Assembly: GCF_017565405.1 (NCBI RefSeq)
Contig: NZ_JAGEKR010000013.1
Coordinates: forward strand, 1 to 64,000
Source: Allobranchiibius sp. CTAmp26
GTDB lineage: Bacteria > Actinomycetota > Actinomycetes > Actinomycetales > Dermatophilaceae
Direction: 5' to 3'
DNA: 64,000 nt
This document shows, in pieces, positions 1-9,000 of this stretch. The first letter of the stretch is position 1; the number at the start of each line of letters is the position of its first letter. The position numbers and the translations under genes were made by a program. The notes beneath the pieces were generated by a model. The model did no database searches. It worked only from the letters and a program-made list of their open reading frames with translations, and was not told the origin of the DNA.

Positions 1-101
1 GATGGGCGCCGCGGTCACTTCTCTACGCTGCCGCGCGTGGCCCGCGTAGGTGATGGGCGCCGCGGTCACTTCTCTACGCTGCCGCGCGTAGCCCGCGTAG
101 G
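1..101. repeat. Two tandem copies of a ~51-bp repeat, cut by the window edge
   Basis: Copies at 1-50 and 52-101 differ at one internal position (g39 against a90) and by the base that follows each unit. Each unit holds the inverted words CTACGC and GCGTAG, so it can fold; the substitution in the second copy adds a closer partner (GCGTAG) for the same arm. More copies may lie to the left of the window. No coding potential was seen here. Confidence 0.85.
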
Positions 102-125
102 AGATCGGCTCCGCTGACAACGAGG

Positions 126-160
126 CCGCGCCCCGGCCGCGTCAGCGGCACAGGGCGCGG
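126..160 (-). terminator. Hairpin downstream of the Ohr gene
   Basis: An 8-bp outer stem (126-133 with 153-160) and a 5-bp inner stem (136-140 with 145-149, loop gtca) lie about 20 nt beyond the stop codon of the minus-strand Ohr gene. It is GC-rich without a U tract, as is common in actinobacteria. The rest of 102-179 shows nothing else clear. Confidence 0.45.
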
Positions 161-179
161 TCGGGAGCGTGGCGGCAGT

Positions 180-602
180 TCAGGCCACGGACACCGAGAC
201 GTCGATGTTGCCGCGGGTCGCCTTGGAGTAGGGGCAGAACTGGTGCGCCTGCTCGACCAACTGCTGGGCGGTGGCGTCGTCGACACCCGGGATGTGGGCG
301 ACCAGCTTCACGGCCAGCCCGAATCCCTCGCCGACCTTGCCGAGACTGACCGAGGCGGTCACCGTCGAGTCGCTGGTGTCGTGCCCGGCGCGGGACGCCA
401 CCGCGTTGAGAGCGCCGGAGAAGCACGCGGCGTACCCGGCGGCGAAGAGCGTCTCGGGGTTCGCCTTGGGGTTGGTCTTGCTCCCCGGCTTGCCGAGCAC
501 GACGTCCACGACGCCGTCCTCGCTCTTGACGTGACCGTCACGACCGCCCTGAGCGGTGGCACCGGTGGTGTAGACGACCTCGTCGAGCGCTTCGTAGGGC
601 AT
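180..602 (-). CDS. ohr: Organic hydroperoxide resistance protein (Ohr, OsmC superfamily)
   Basis: A 140-aa cytoplasmic thiol peroxidase that reduces organic hydroperoxides. The two redox cysteines of the family are visible: C60 in the motif GYAACFSGAL and C123 in HQFCPYSKATRGN. The length matches Ohr proteins (about 140 aa). I start at the ATG preceding PYEALDEVVYTT because GAAAGG lies just upstream and this is where homologues begin; an upstream in-frame start would add 13 residues. The usual MarR-type regulator OhrR is not adjacent, so control is not evident here. Ohr rather than OsmC is inferred from the C-terminal CPYSKATRGN signature. Confidence 0.93.
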   Translation of the reverse strand: MPYEALDEVVYTTGATAQGGRDGHVKSEDGVVDVVLGKPGSKTNPKANPETLFAAGYAACFSGALNAVASRAGHDTSDSTVTASVSLGKVGEGFGLAVKLVAHIPGVDDATAQQLVEQAHQFCPYSKATRGNIDVSVSVA

Positions 603-642
603 GGGGACACCTTTCGTGGGGGGAACTGTCTCCTGGGTCAAC

Positions 643-674
643 GTGCCGGGGGCAGCACAATTCCCCCGGCGGGC
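643..674 (-). terminator. Hairpin downstream of glmM
   Basis: The arms CCGGGGG (646-652) and CCCCCGG (663-669) pair around a 10-nt loop, with partial GTG/CAC extension outside. It lies just beyond the glmM stop codon on the minus strand and upstream of ohr. Confidence 0.5.
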
Positions 675-689
675 ACGACCCCCGAAGAC

Positions 690-2039
690 TCAGTCCAGAG
701 CGAGTTCGGCCGCGACCACCGCGGCCAGCTGCTGGGCCAGATCGTCGGCCTGCTGCGAGGTCTGCGCCTCGACCATCACCCGGACGAGCGGCTCGGTGCC
801 GGACTTGCGCAATAGCACGCGGCCGGTGTCCCCCAGCTGCGCCTTGGCGTCCTGGACGGCGGACTGGACGGTGGCGTGGTGGTCGACGGCGTCCTTGTCG
901 ACGTGCGGCACGTTGACCAGTCGCTGCGGCAGCCGGGTGACGCAGGCGGCGAGCTCTGCCAGCGGGGTTCCCTGGGAGGCGACGCACGCCGCGAGCAGCA
1001 GTCCGGTGAGGACGCCGTCACCGGTGGTCCCGTGCTCGAGCAGGATGACGTGGCCGGACTGCTCGCCACCGAGTGACAGGTTGGATGCGCGCATCTCCTC
1101 CAGCACGTAGCGGTCGCCGACACCGGTCTGTCGCACCGTGATCCCTGCCGCGCGCATCGCGTGGTGCAGCCCGAGGTTGCTCATCACGGTGGCGACCAGC
1201 GTGTCCTGCGCCAGCCGGCCACGGCGCTTCAGGTCGATGGCCAGCACCGCCATGATCTGGTCGCCGTCCACGTCCTGCCCTGCGCCGTCGACGGCCAGGC
1301 ACCGGTCGGCGTCCCCGTCGAAGGCCAGTCCGAAATCGGCTCCGGCGGACAACACCGCACGTCGCAGGGGCTCCAGGTGGGTGGACCCGCAGTCCTCGTT
1401 GATATTGATGCCGTCGGGCGCTGCGCCGATCAGGGTGACCCGTGCGCCCGCCTGCTCGAAGGCGCGGGGTGCGACGTCGTACGCCGCCCCGTGCGCGGTG
1501 TCGAGCACGATGTGCAGCCCGTCCAGACGGTGCGGGAGTGCTCCCAGCAGGTGCGCGATGTAGCGGTCGGCACCCTCGACGTAGGTGGTGACCCGACCGA
1601 CCGAGGCCCCCACGGGCCGGTCCCAGTCCTGACGCAGGTGGCTCTCGATCGCGTCCTCGATCGTGTCGGGGAGCTTGTGCCCGCCCCGGGAGAAGAACTT
1701 GATGCCGTTGTCGGCCATCGGGTTGTGCGAGGCGGAGATCATCACCCCCAGATCGGCGCCGCTGTGCGCCGTCAGGTGAGCGATGGCCGGGGTCGGGAGC
1801 ACCCCCGCGTCGTGCACGTCGACGCCGGCCGAGGCCAGGCCCGCCACGGTGGCGGCGGAGAGGAACTCACCGGAGGCCCGCGGGTCGCGCCCGACCACGG
1901 CGTGCGGTCGATGGCCGGCGAACTGGCCCTCCTCGGACAGCACGCGCGCCGCGGCGGCCGCGAGGCCGAGCGCGAGCTCTGCGGTCACGTCACGATTCGC
2001 GAGGCCGCGCACCCCGTCGGTGCCAAACATTCGTCCCAT
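690..2039 (-). CDS. glmM: Phosphoglucosamine mutase
   Basis: Converts glucosamine-6-phosphate to glucosamine-1-phosphate, a step towards UDP-GlcNAc and peptidoglycan. The 449-aa length is typical. The phosphoserine loop ISASHNP (catalytic Ser near residue 104), the metal-binding DGDADR loop and the C-terminal phosphate-binding [12 protein letters not shown] are all present. I start at ATG ([12 protein letters not shown]) because AGGAAG lies 8 nt upstream; a GTG two codons earlier is possible. It follows rpsI, the usual actinobacterial arrangement rplM-rpsI-glmM, with a strong hairpin between rpsI and glmM. Confidence 0.97.
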   Translation of the reverse strand: MGRMFGTDGVRGLANRDVTAELALGLAAAAARVLSEEGQFAGHRPHAVVGRDPRASGEFLSAATVAGLASAGVDVHDAGVLPTPAIAHLTAHSGADLGVMISASHNPMADNGIKFFSRGGHKLPDTIEDAIESHLRQDWDRPVGASVGRVTTYVEGADRYIAHLLGALPHRLDGLHIVLDTAHGAAYDVAPRAFEQAGARVTLIGAAPDGININEDCGSTHLEPLRRAVLSAGADFGLAFDGDADRCLAVDGAGQDVDGDQIMAVLAIDLKRRGRLAQDTLVATVMSNLGLHHAMRAAGITVRQTGVGDRYVLEEMRASNLSLGGEQSGHVILLEHGTTGDGVLTGLLLAACVASQGTPLAELAACVTRLPQRLVNVPHVDKDAVDHHATVQSAVQDAKAQLGDTGRVLLRKSGTEPLVRVMVEAQTSQQADDLAQQLAAVVAAELALD

Positions 2040-2070
2040 GGGCACACCTTCCTACATCACGGACATGAAG

Positions 2071-2124
2071 AAGCCCCGGCGCTCGGACCAGTCGACCAGT
2101 CGACCAGTCCGAGCGTCGGGGCTT
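2071..2124 (-). terminator. Strong hairpin between rpsI and glmM
   Basis: An 18-bp stem (2071-2088 with 2107-2124, one G.U pair) encloses a loop built from the 8-bp word GACCAGTC, repeated three times without a break at 2086-2109. It lies 14 nt beyond the rpsI stop. It should end or attenuate rplM-rpsI transcription before glmM. Confidence 0.8.
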
Positions 2125-2137
2125 TCGTGGACTTCTC

Positions 2138-2656
2138 TTACCGCTTGCTGTACTGCGGAGCCTTACGGGCCTTCTTGAGGCCGGCCTTCTTGCGCTCGGG
2201 CACCCGCGCGTCGCGGGTGAGGAACCCGGCCTTCTTCAGCACCGCACGGTTCAGCTCGGGGTCGATCCCGTTCAGCGAGCGCGCGACGCCGAGGCGGACG
2301 GCGCCGGCCTGACCGGACGGGCCACCACCGGAGACCCGCACGAGCACGTCGTACGCGCCGTCGAGCTCGAGCACCCGGAAGGGCTCGTTGACCAGCTGCT
2401 GGTGGACCTTGTTCGGGAAGTACTCGGCCAGCGTGCGGCCGTTGACCTTCCACTCACCGCTACCGGGCACGATGCGCACCCGGGCGATGGCCTGCTTGCG
2501 GCGGCCGGTGCCGGCGCCGGGCTCGGAGGCGGTACGACGACGGGGGGCGTCCTCGCCGTCCTCCCCGACGGGGCCGGCGGACTCTGAGGTGTATTCGGAC
2601 AGTGCGGGCTCGTCGGTCTCGAGGACGTCGAGCTCGGTGGTCTGATCGTCAGCCAC
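2138..2656 (-). CDS. rpsI: 30S ribosomal protein S9
   Basis: Small-subunit protein whose C-terminal tail reaches the P-site tRNA. The protein is 172 aa. The conserved S9 core begins near residue 50 ([11 protein letters not shown]) and ends with the classic basic tail [12 protein letters not shown]. The first ~45 residues are an acidic, Ser/Glu-rich extension, longer than in most bacteria but common in actinobacteria. It lies 42 nt downstream of rplM and is cotranscribed with it. Confidence 0.98.
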   Translation of the reverse strand: MADDQTTELDVLETDEPALSEYTSESAGPVGEDGEDAPRRRTASEPGAGTGRRKQAIARVRIVPGSGEWKVNGRTLAEYFPNKVHQQLVNEPFRVLELDGAYDVLVRVSGGGPSGQAGAVRLGVARSLNGIDPELNRAVLKKAGFLTRDARVPERKKAGLKKARKAPQYSKR

Positions 2657-2698
2657 GATTCTCCTGGGGTCTTGAAAGGGTGGGGGGCAGCCGGCGCG

Positions 2699-3148
2699 TT
2701 ACTGCGCGACCTGGGTGATCTCGAACGGGACGGGCTGCTGGGCACCGTGCGGGTGCTCCGGGCCGGCGTACACCTTGAGCTTGCTCATCTGGGCGCGGCC
2801 CAGGCTGGTCTTGGGGACCATCCCGCGGATGGCCTTCTCGACCGCCTTGGCCGGGTCCTTGGCCATCAGGTCGGTGTAGGAGGTCGCCTTGAGGCCGCCC
2901 GGGAAGCCGGAGTGCCGGTAGGCGATCTTCTTCTGCATCTTGGAGCCGGTCAACGCCACCTTGTCGGCGTTGATGATGATCACGAAGTCACCGGTGTCCA
3001 TGTGCGGCGCGTACGTCGTCTTGTGCTTGCCGCGCAGCAGGCTCGCCGCGTGCGTGGCCAGGCGGCCGAGCACGACGTCGGTGGCGTCGATGATGTGCCA
3101 GGCGCGCTCCTGCTGGAGCTGCGCCGTCTTGGGCGTGAAAGTGCGCAC
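2699..3148 (-). CDS. rplM: 50S ribosomal protein L13
   Basis: An early-assembly large-subunit protein of 149 aa, close to the 142-147 aa family norm. Recognisable blocks are [16 protein letters not shown] and [19 protein letters not shown] start at GTG (VRTFTPK) because homologues begin there and AGAAAG lies about 9 nt upstream; the open frame continues 26 codons further without conservation. It is first in the rplM-rpsI operon, with a promoter at 3275-3304. Confidence 0.97.
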   Translation of the reverse strand: MRTFTPKTAQLQQERAWHIIDATDVVLGRLATHAASLLRGKHKTTYAPHMDTGDFVIIINADKVALTGSKMQKKIAYRHSGFPGGLKATSYTDLMAKDPAKAVEKAIRGMVPKTSLGRAQMSKLKVYAGPEHPHGAQQPVPFEITQVAQ

Positions 3149-3274
3149 GTTCGTCAACTTTCTGAATCGTTTGTCGTGCTGGGCTGTCGTACCTGCCGCC
3201 TGCCGATCGCCCCTTGCGGGACGCACCTGCGGCGGATGGTCGAACGTCGATGGGCGCGTGAACGCGACCTCACC

Positions 3275-3304
3275 AGTTTACGGAACCTGTCGCACTCCTC
3301 ACAA
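3275..3304 (-). promoter_or_regulatory. Promoter of rplM-rpsI
   Basis: On the minus strand, TTGTGA (3299-3304) and TAAACT (3275-3280) are separated by 18 nt, a good vegetative sigma match. The leader to the rplM start would be about 120 nt. The remainder of 3149-3491 holds this leader and the upstream region of the plus-strand glycosyltransferase gene; I see no further gene in it. Confidence 0.6.
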
Positions 3305-3491
3305 TTACGCGAACAGCGTTGTTCGACAACGCCATTGAGGATGACCAGAAGCGAACGGAGGGGCGATCGGACGGTGCCATGCATAACTATTGTGCACCGG
3401 AACGACCTCGATCCGGGTATCTACCGGCCTCGGCGGCCCCGTCCCGGTGATCTCAGCAAGTCCTTGGCCACCGTCGCGTAGCATCGCGGCC

Positions 3492-4373
3492 ATGTCCCGT
3501 CGCCTTCCGGCCGTGGTGGTGGTCGCGCACGACAAGCCGCGTCACTTCCACCGTCTGATCGCCGCGATCGAGCCGCTGCCCACGTTCGTTCACATTGACG
3601 CGAACACCCCGCCCGACGTCCACGCGCAGATGACCGCCGGACTCCCGGACACCGTGACCCTCCTACCGCGACTGCGGGCCGGGTGGGCTCGCTACGAGGT
3701 GTTGGAGGCCGAACTCGCCGGCTATCGCGCGGCGCTGGAGTCCACCGACGCAGAGCACCTGATCCTGCTGACCGGCGCGGACTACCCCCTCGCCAACGTC
3801 TCGGCCATCATCGAGTACTTCGGCAAGAACGCTGGCCGCTCGTTCGTCGAGGTCGATCCGGTCCCCCGCGCGGCCTGGGGGCGCAACGGCGGCGCGGACC
3901 GATTCTGGTTCCGCCAGTGGCCGTGGGGGAAGCACCGCATGGTGCTGCCCATCCCGCGCCGGGTGCCCGCTGGGGTCGAGCGGGCCGGCGGTTCGCAGTC
4001 GAAGGTGCTGTGCCGGGCACACGCGGAATACGTCCTCGACCTGCTGGATCGGCGGCCGGATCTGTGGCGGTACTTCCGCCGATGCTGGACACCCGACGAG
4101 GTGACCATCCACTCGCTGCTGCTCAGCAAGGCTCTCGGCGGTCCCGATCAGGTCTTCGAGTCGCGGGATCAGGCCCTGTGGTTCATGGACTGGGGCGAGG
4201 ACCCGACGCCGAGCCCGCACTGGCTCACCACCGCTCACTTCCCGGGCATCCGGGAGGCTCGCACCCGCACGGATCGCCCGGCGCTGTTCGCACGCAAACT
4301 GTCCGACGAGAGTGCCGAACTGACCGATCTGATCGACTCCGATCTTCGGACCATCTCGATACCGACGGCCTAG
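3492..4373 (+). CDS. Core-2/I-branching-type beta-1,6-N-acetylglucosaminyltransferase family protein
   Basis: A 293-aa glycosyltransferase of the branching-enzyme family (GT14-like). In bacteria such proteins add sugars to cell-surface polysaccharides. Family-typical segments are VVVVAHDKPRHFHRLIAAI at the N-terminus, FVHIDANT, a central HLILLTGADYPLA (the usual SGQDYPL position) and a C-terminal WTPDEVTIHSLL. It has no signal peptide or membrane segment. I start at the ATG of MSRRLPAVVVV; the upstream open frame is unconserved. Its TAG stop overlaps by one base the GTG start of the flippase gene, so the two are translationally coupled. Acceptor and donor cannot be read from sequence. Confidence 0.85.
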   Translation: MSRRLPAVVVVAHDKPRHFHRLIAAIEPLPTFVHIDANTPPDVHAQMTAGLPDTVTLLPRLRAGWARYEVLEAELAGYRAALESTDAEHLILLTGADYPLANVSAIIEYFGKNAGRSFVEVDPVPRAAWGRNGGADRFWFRQWPWGKHRMVLPIPRRVPAGVERAGGSQSKVLCRAHAEYVLDLLDRRPDLWRYFRRCWTPDEVTIHSLLLSKALGGPDQVFESRDQALWFMDWGEDPTPSPHWLTTAHFPGIREARTRTDRPALFARKLSDESAELTDLIDSDLRTISIPTA

Positions 4374-5845
4374 TGCTCCAGGCCGACGACGCCCCTCCGA
4401 GCGAGGGGTCCGTGCCGGACGGAGGTCCCGACCTCTTCGGGCGGGGGATGTTGTACGTCGTCGTGTGGTCGATGCAGCTGATCGTCGGCACCCTCGTGTC
4501 GCCGATCCTGACCCACGTCATCCCCAAGGCTCAGTTCGGAACGCTCGCGGCGGCGATCGCGCTCTACCAACTGCTCATCCTCGTGTCGGTGTTCGGCACC
4601 GACCAGGCCCTGGAGATGCAACGGGTCGAGGACGCGGACGACCGGCGCTCGCGGGGCCTGCTCGCGTCGGGGGTGGTCTTCGCCTTCGTGGCGACGGGCC
4701 TCGCCGCCATCACCTCACCGCTGTGGGCGACCGCCATCGGTTTCGACGGGCCCGGCGGGTTGCCCACGGTCACCCTCCTGTGGACGGCACCGGGCGCCGG
4801 CTGCCTGATGGTCCTCGCGCTGCTGCAGGCCGAGGACAAGCTGCTGCGGTTCTGCACCATCAGCGTCCTGTCCACGGTCGGGAGCCAGGTCCTCGGGCTG
4901 GTACTCCTCTTCACCGTCCACCGTTCCGCGCTGACCTACGCCTGGGGCGGAGCGATCGGCAACGCCGCCGCCCTGGTGACCGGCCTGTGGTGGACCAAAC
5001 CGCGGATCAGCGGTCTGAAGGACACCGAGACCCTGCGGCGCGCCCTCCTGCTGGGCCTGCCGCTGCTGCTGTCCGGACTGGCCGACTTCGTCCTCAACGC
5101 GGCCGACCGCTTCATCATCCAGGCGGCGTTCGGGCCAGGCCAGGTCGCGCGGTACCAGGTCGCCTTCACGGTGGGGAACGCCATCACTCTGGTGCTGCTC
5201 TTCACCAACCGTGCCTGGCTGCCGCGGCTGAAGAGCGTGGTGGACGTAGGCGACCGATGGCGCCTGATCGCCTCGTCCCGGGACGGCGTCTACTGGTTGC
5301 TGGGGTGGGCGCTGCTCGCCATCACCGTCGCCTCGCCCGCCCTGCTGCGGATCGTCGCGCCGGCCGACTACGACCAGCAGTCCCTGTCGATCGTGGTCTT
5401 CCTCATCGGCCTGTCGGCCCTCCCGGTGGCCGCGACAGGCGCGACCTCGCGGATGCTCATCACCATCCGGGTCTCCCATCCCATCGCCTGGAGTTCGGCG
5501 GCCGCCCTGATCGTGAAGCTGGCCGTGACGTTCGCGCTGCTGCGTCCCCTCGGGCTCCGGGGGGCGGCCCTCGGCACCCTGTTCGGTCTGGTCGCCCAGG
5601 CCGTCTGGTTGCGGCTGGCCATCCGCAAACGGCACGCCCCCATCCCGTCCGCTCGCCCGGTGGTGGCCTTCCTGGTGGCCTGCTCCGTCGTCGCCGGACT
5701 GTCGACCCTGCTGCCGCAGACCATCGAGTGGAACATCGGGCGGATGATCGTCGCGGTGCTGTGTGCCGCGCCCCTGCTGCACTCGCTGCGGGCGCTGCAG
5801 AGCGGCCGGGACCCGTTCGTGCGGCGTACCGCGGTCGAGGTCTGA
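4373..5845 (+). CDS. Polysaccharide flippase-like multi-pass membrane protein (MATE/Wzx-like)
   Basis: A 490-aa polytopic membrane protein with about 12-14 hydrophobic segments spread over its whole length. It resembles lipopolysaccharide and capsule O-unit flippases (polysaccharide biosynthesis protein family). After a short hydrophilic N-terminus, the first membrane segment begins near residue 26 (MLYVVVWSMQLIVGTLVSPI). I prefer the GTG that overlaps the stop of the preceding glycosyltransferase; the ATG at 4448 is an alternative. The pairing suggests a two-gene unit that builds and exports a surface glycan. The substrate is unknown. Confidence 0.82.
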   Translation: MLQADDAPPSEGSVPDGGPDLFGRGMLYVVVWSMQLIVGTLVSPILTHVIPKAQFGTLAAAIALYQLLILVSVFGTDQALEMQRVEDADDRRSRGLLASGVVFAFVATGLAAITSPLWATAIGFDGPGGLPTVTLLWTAPGAGCLMVLALLQAEDKLLRFCTISVLSTVGSQVLGLVLLFTVHRSALTYAWGGAIGNAAALVTGLWWTKPRISGLKDTETLRRALLLGLPLLLSGLADFVLNAADRFIIQAAFGPGQVARYQVAFTVGNAITLVLLFTNRAWLPRLKSVVDVGDRWRLIASSRDGVYWLLGWALLAITVASPALLRIVAPADYDQQSLSIVVFLIGLSALPVAATGATSRMLITIRVSHPIAWSSAAALIVKLAVTFALLRPLGLRGAALGTLFGLVAQAVWLRLAIRKRHAPIPSARPVVAFLVACSVVAGLSTLLPQTIEWNIGRMIVAVLCAAPLLHSLRALQSGRDPFVRRTAVEV

Positions 5846-5878
5846 TCCCATCCGGCCGCAGCCACGCCGACCGCCTTC

Positions 5879-5891
5879 CCACCTGAGGTGG
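5879..5891. promoter_or_regulatory. Perfect palindrome upstream of a winged-helix regulator
   Basis: CCACCT-g-AGGTGG is a 13-nt perfect dyad, 25 bases before the regulator's GTG start. It is a plausible autoregulatory operator. A -10-like TATTCT at 5904-5909 lies only 6 nt before the GTG, which suggests a leaderless transcript. Confidence 0.4.
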
Positions 5892-5915
5892 CCGGTCCAC
5901 ACTTATTCTGCACAC

Positions 5916-6485
5916 GTGCCCACCCCCTCCCCCCGCGCGAAGTCACTGCGCACCCTGGCGCACCCGTTGCGGTCACGCCTGCTCGGCCAGCTGCGGGTGC
6001 ACGGTCCCGCCACCGCGAGCGACCTGGCTCGGACCCTGGGGACCAACACCGGCGCGACCAGCTATCACCTGCGCAGACTGGAGGAGTCGGGCCTGGTCGC
6101 GGACGACGGGAGCGGGACCGGCCGACGCCGGGTGTGGGTGGCGCAGGTAGTGGAGCAGGCGGACGAAGGTCCCGCGACACCGGACGAGCACGCGGCCGAG
6201 CTGTGGTTGCAGCGTGACTACGTCGAGTACTTCGCCACGAGAGCCGACCGGTGGGCCACCGAGCGGCAGGAGTGGCCGCAGGGGTGGCAGCAGAACTGCG
6301 GCCTGGAGGATCACCCGGTGCTGGTCACCACCGAGCAGCTGTCAGCACTGGCCGCCGAGCTCTCGGAGGTGTTCGAGCGTTATCGCCGGGTGGGCGCCGG
6401 CTCGCCCGGCGCACGCCGCGTGACGGCGTACACCGCTCTGCTCCCGGTCGACGGGCCGTCCGGTCAGACCCCGGCCACGCGATGA
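5916..6485 (+). CDS. ArsR-like winged helix-turn-helix transcriptional regulator
   Basis: A 189-aa protein with an N-terminal winged-helix domain (about residues 5-65): LRTLAHPLRSRLLGQLRVHG, then the recognition helix region TNTGATSYHLRRLEESGLV. This is typical of ArsR-family repressors with a helix_turn_helix_5-type fold. No metal-binding CxC motif is seen, so it is probably not a metal sensor. The ~120-residue C-terminal part is Trp/Glu-rich (WATERQEWPQGWQQNCGLEDH) and of unknown function. The start is GTG, apparently leaderless. Its TGA overlaps the ATG of the next gene (ATGA), so it is coupled to a membrane protein. Confidence 0.8.
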   Translation: MPTPSPRAKSLRTLAHPLRSRLLGQLRVHGPATASDLARTLGTNTGATSYHLRRLEESGLVADDGSGTGRRRVWVAQVVEQADEGPATPDEHAAELWLQRDYVEYFATRADRWATERQEWPQGWQQNCGLEDHPVLVTTEQLSALAAELSEVFERYRRVGAGSPGARRVTAYTALLPVDGPSGQTPATR

Positions 6486-7171
6486 ACGACGACGACGAAC
6501 GAGGCGCCGGCGGCCACGAACACCGTCTGCCGCCCACCCTCGCGGTGCTGGTCGCGATCGGGCTCTACACCTTCCTTCCCGACTCCCTCCTGCTCGCGCC
6601 GCGCTACGTGATCCCCGCCATCGAGGTCGTGCTGCTCGCAGCGCTGATCGCCACCAACCCGTGGCGGCTGACCCGCGAGACGCGGTGGTCCGGGTGGGTC
6701 GCGATCATCCAGTGCGGGTTGCTGATCGTGGCCAACATGGTCTCGCTCGGTGTCCTGGTGCATTCCATCGCGCACGCGGGCAGCGGCAAGGACCTGCTCT
6801 ACGGCGGGCTGCAGGTGTGGGCCACGAACGTGATCGGGTTCGCGCTCCTCTACTGGGAGATGGATCGCGGAGGGCCGGTACGCCGCCGCGAGGCCCCCCG
6901 CAGCCAACTCCCGCCGGCCGACTGGCGCTTCTCCCAGGACGAGAACCACGACGCGGCCGCCGAGGTCGCGCGGACCTCCTCGATCACCAGCAACTGGCGC
7001 CCGGTCTTCATCGACTACCTCTACCTCTCGCTCACCAACTCCAGCGCGTTCAGCCCGACGGACACCATGCCGCTGACCAGCCGCGCGAAGCTGCTGATGG
7101 GCACCCAGGCGTCCGCTGCGCTGCTCACCTCCCTGCTGGTCGTGGCACGCGCGGTCGGCGCGCTCGGCTGA
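6482..7171 (+). CDS. DUF1345-like integral membrane protein
   Basis: A 229-aa protein with about five or six hydrophobic segments: LAVLVAIGLYTFLP, YVIPAIEVVLLAALIAT, WVAIIQCGLLIVANMVSLG, VWATNVIGFALLYWEM, then a cytoplasmic stretch. It ends with the conserved block YLYLSLTNSSAFSPTDTMPL followed by a final membrane helix. That block is characteristic of the DUF1345 family and recalls pore segments of ion channels, but transport activity is only a guess. It overlaps the upstream regulator gene by 4 nt and is presumably controlled by it. Confidence 0.75.
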   Translation: MNDDDERGAGGHEHRLPPTLAVLVAIGLYTFLPDSLLLAPRYVIPAIEVVLLAALIATNPWRLTRETRWSGWVAIIQCGLLIVANMVSLGVLVHSIAHAGSGKDLLYGGLQVWATNVIGFALLYWEMDRGGPVRRREAPRSQLPPADWRFSQDENHDAAAEVARTSSITSNWRPVFIDYLYLSLTNSSAFSPTDTMPLTSRAKLLMGTQASAALLTSLLVVARAVGALG

Positions 7172-7316
7172 CGGACGAGGTCGCGCGCTCCTCGCACATG
7201 GGTTGTCGGCGCTGCGGTCAGTTTCCTCCACGGGTTTGAGCCCGGGTGTCCGGCGGGTATGCCCCGGATGACCGCACTACGACCGCGGCGTACGCCGCGC
7301 GGAGGGACGTCAGCAC

Positions 7317-8498
7317 ATGCGAGCACTCACCTGGCAGGGCACCGAGAAGGTCAGCGTCGAGACGGTGCCGGACCCCGGCATCCAGCAACCGACGGACGCC
7401 ATCATCAAGGTCACCTCGACGGCCATCTGCGGGTCCGACCTGCACCTCTACAAAGTGCTCGGACCGTTCCTGCACCCCGGCGACGTCCTCGGCCACGAGA
7501 CCATGGGCGTGGTGCAGGAGGTGGGTCCCGACGTGCACCACATCGCACCCGGTGACCGTGTGGTGATCCCTTTCAACATCTCCTGCGGGCACTGCTGGAT
7601 GTGCGAACGCGGCCTGATGGCCCAGTGCGAGACCACGCAGGTGCGTTCGCAGGGCAAGGGCGCCTCGCTCTTCGGCTTCACCGATCTGTACGGCGCCGTC
7701 CCGGGCGGGCAGGCGGAGTACCTGCGAGTGCCGCAGGCGCAGTTCGGGCCGATCAAGGTCGAGGGCGACGGGCCGGACGAGCGCTACCTCTACCTGTCCG
7801 ACATCCTGCCCACCGCCTGGCAGGGCGTGGAGTACGCCGAGGTACCCGAGGGCGGCACCATCGCCGTACTCGGACTCGGCCCGGTCGGCCAGCTGGCGAC
7901 CCGCATCGCCCACCAGCGCGGGCTGCGGGTCATCGGGGTCGACCTCGTGCCCGAGCGCCTCGACGCCGCGGCGAAATTCGGCATCGAGACGCTCGACATG
8001 AACCAGTCCGACGACGTCACCGCCGAGCTGCTCGACCGCACCGGCGGCCGCGGACCGGACAGCGTGCTGGACGCCGTGGGCATGGAGGCCCACGGCTCTC
8101 CGGTGTTGGAGGCCGCGATCACCGCGGTCGGTCACCTGCCCGACGCGATCGCCAAGCCCTTCACCGACAAGGCGGGCATCGACCGCACCGCTGCGCTGAT
8201 CACCGCGGTCAAGTCGGTACGCCGCGGCGGCACGGTGTCGGTCAGCGGGGTCTACGGCGGCGAGGCCGACCCGCTGCCCATGATGGAGATGTTCGACCGG
8301 GGCATCTCGATGCGGATGGGCCAGTGTCACGTCAAGCGCTGGATCGGTGACCTGATGCCGTACGCCGACGACGCGGCGGACCCGTTCGGGCTGGCGTCGC
8401 TCGCCACCCACCGGCCATCGCTCGAAGACGCGCCCGCGGCGTACGACATGTTCCAGAAGAAGGAGGACGGGTGCGTGAAGGTGGTGCTGAAGCCGTGA
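7317..8498 (+). CDS. Zinc-dependent alcohol dehydrogenase (glutathione-independent formaldehyde dehydrogenase-like)
   Basis: A 393-aa medium-chain dehydrogenase. The catalytic zinc region (CGSDLHLY, GHETMGVV), a structural zinc lobe with cysteines in CGHCWMCERGLMAQC, and the nucleotide-binding turn GLGPVGQLATRI are all visible. The extended length and the C-terminal KVVLKP are typical of the formaldehyde dehydrogenase-like subgroup that oxidises aldehydes or alcohols with NAD. ATG start. The TGA stop overlaps the GTG start of the next gene (GTGA). The actual substrate is unknown. Confidence 0.9.
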   Translation: MRALTWQGTEKVSVETVPDPGIQQPTDAIIKVTSTAICGSDLHLYKVLGPFLHPGDVLGHETMGVVQEVGPDVHHIAPGDRVVIPFNISCGHCWMCERGLMAQCETTQVRSQGKGASLFGFTDLYGAVPGGQAEYLRVPQAQFGPIKVEGDGPDERYLYLSDILPTAWQGVEYAEVPEGGTIAVLGLGPVGQLATRIAHQRGLRVIGVDLVPERLDAAAKFGIETLDMNQSDDVTAELLDRTGGRGPDSVLDAVGMEAHGSPVLEAAITAVGHLPDAIAKPFTDKAGIDRTAALITAVKSVRRGGTVSVSGVYGGEADPLPMMEMFDRGISMRMGQCHVKRWIGDLMPYADDAADPFGLASLATHRPSLEDAPAAYDMFQKKEDGCVKVVLKP

Positions 8499-8989
8499 GC
8501 GCCGAGGACGAGAGCGACTGGCTGCCGTTCTACCTGCGTGACCACTACGCCGGCGCGTCGGCAGGTGTGCAGCTCTTCGACCGGGTCGCGAGCGGGCACA
8601 GCGACGAAGCGATCCGTGCCGAGGTCGCGCGGATCCGCGACGAGGTCAGCGAGGACCGGTCGGCGCTGGGCTCGATGATGGCTGCCCTGGGGATCCGGCA
8701 GGTGTCGCTCACCATGCTGGTCGGCATCCTGGGTGAGTACGTCGGCCGGTTGAAGCCCAACGGCTCACTGCTACAACGGTCCTCGGGATCGGACGTCTTC
8801 GAACTGGAGGCGCTCAGCTCCGCGGTGCAGGCCAAGTCGCGGGTATGGGAGACGCTGCTGACCCTCGCCGAGCACGACACCCGGCTGAACACGGACCGCC
8901 TGCAGGAGCTACTCGACCGGGCCGACGACCAGCGCGAGCGCCTGCGCGAGTTGCATGCGCAGTTCCTGGACCGCCTCATCGGCGGCTGA
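8495..8989 (+). CDS. Uncharacterised helical protein coupled to an alcohol dehydrogenase
   Basis: A 164-aa soluble, predominantly helical protein rich in Glu, Arg and Leu (for example IRAEVARIRDEVSEDRSAL and LQELLDRADDQRERLRELHAQFL). It has no signal peptide or membrane segment. It resembles small helical-bundle hypothetical proteins of actinobacteria (family members begin similarly with LPFYLRDHYAGASAG). The GTG start overlaps the dehydrogenase stop, so the two are cotranscribed. I do not recognise a function. Confidence 0.75.
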   Translation: MSAEDESDWLPFYLRDHYAGASAGVQLFDRVASGHSDEAIRAEVARIRDEVSEDRSALGSMMAALGIRQVSLTMLVGILGEYVGRLKPNGSLLQRSSGSDVFELEALSSAVQAKSRVWETLLTLAEHDTRLNTDRLQELLDRADDQRERLRELHAQFLDRLIGG

Positions 8990-9000
8990 GTCCCGCTGGG

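Noticed and set aside
111-122. A lone CCGCTGACAACG resembling one arm of the GGTTGTCAGC palindrome
   Set aside because: No partner arm lies within 60 nt, so I do not count it as a family member.
3683-4372. N-terminal extension of the flippase gene
   Set aside because: These codons are in another frame of the glycosyltransferase gene and show no membrane or family signature.
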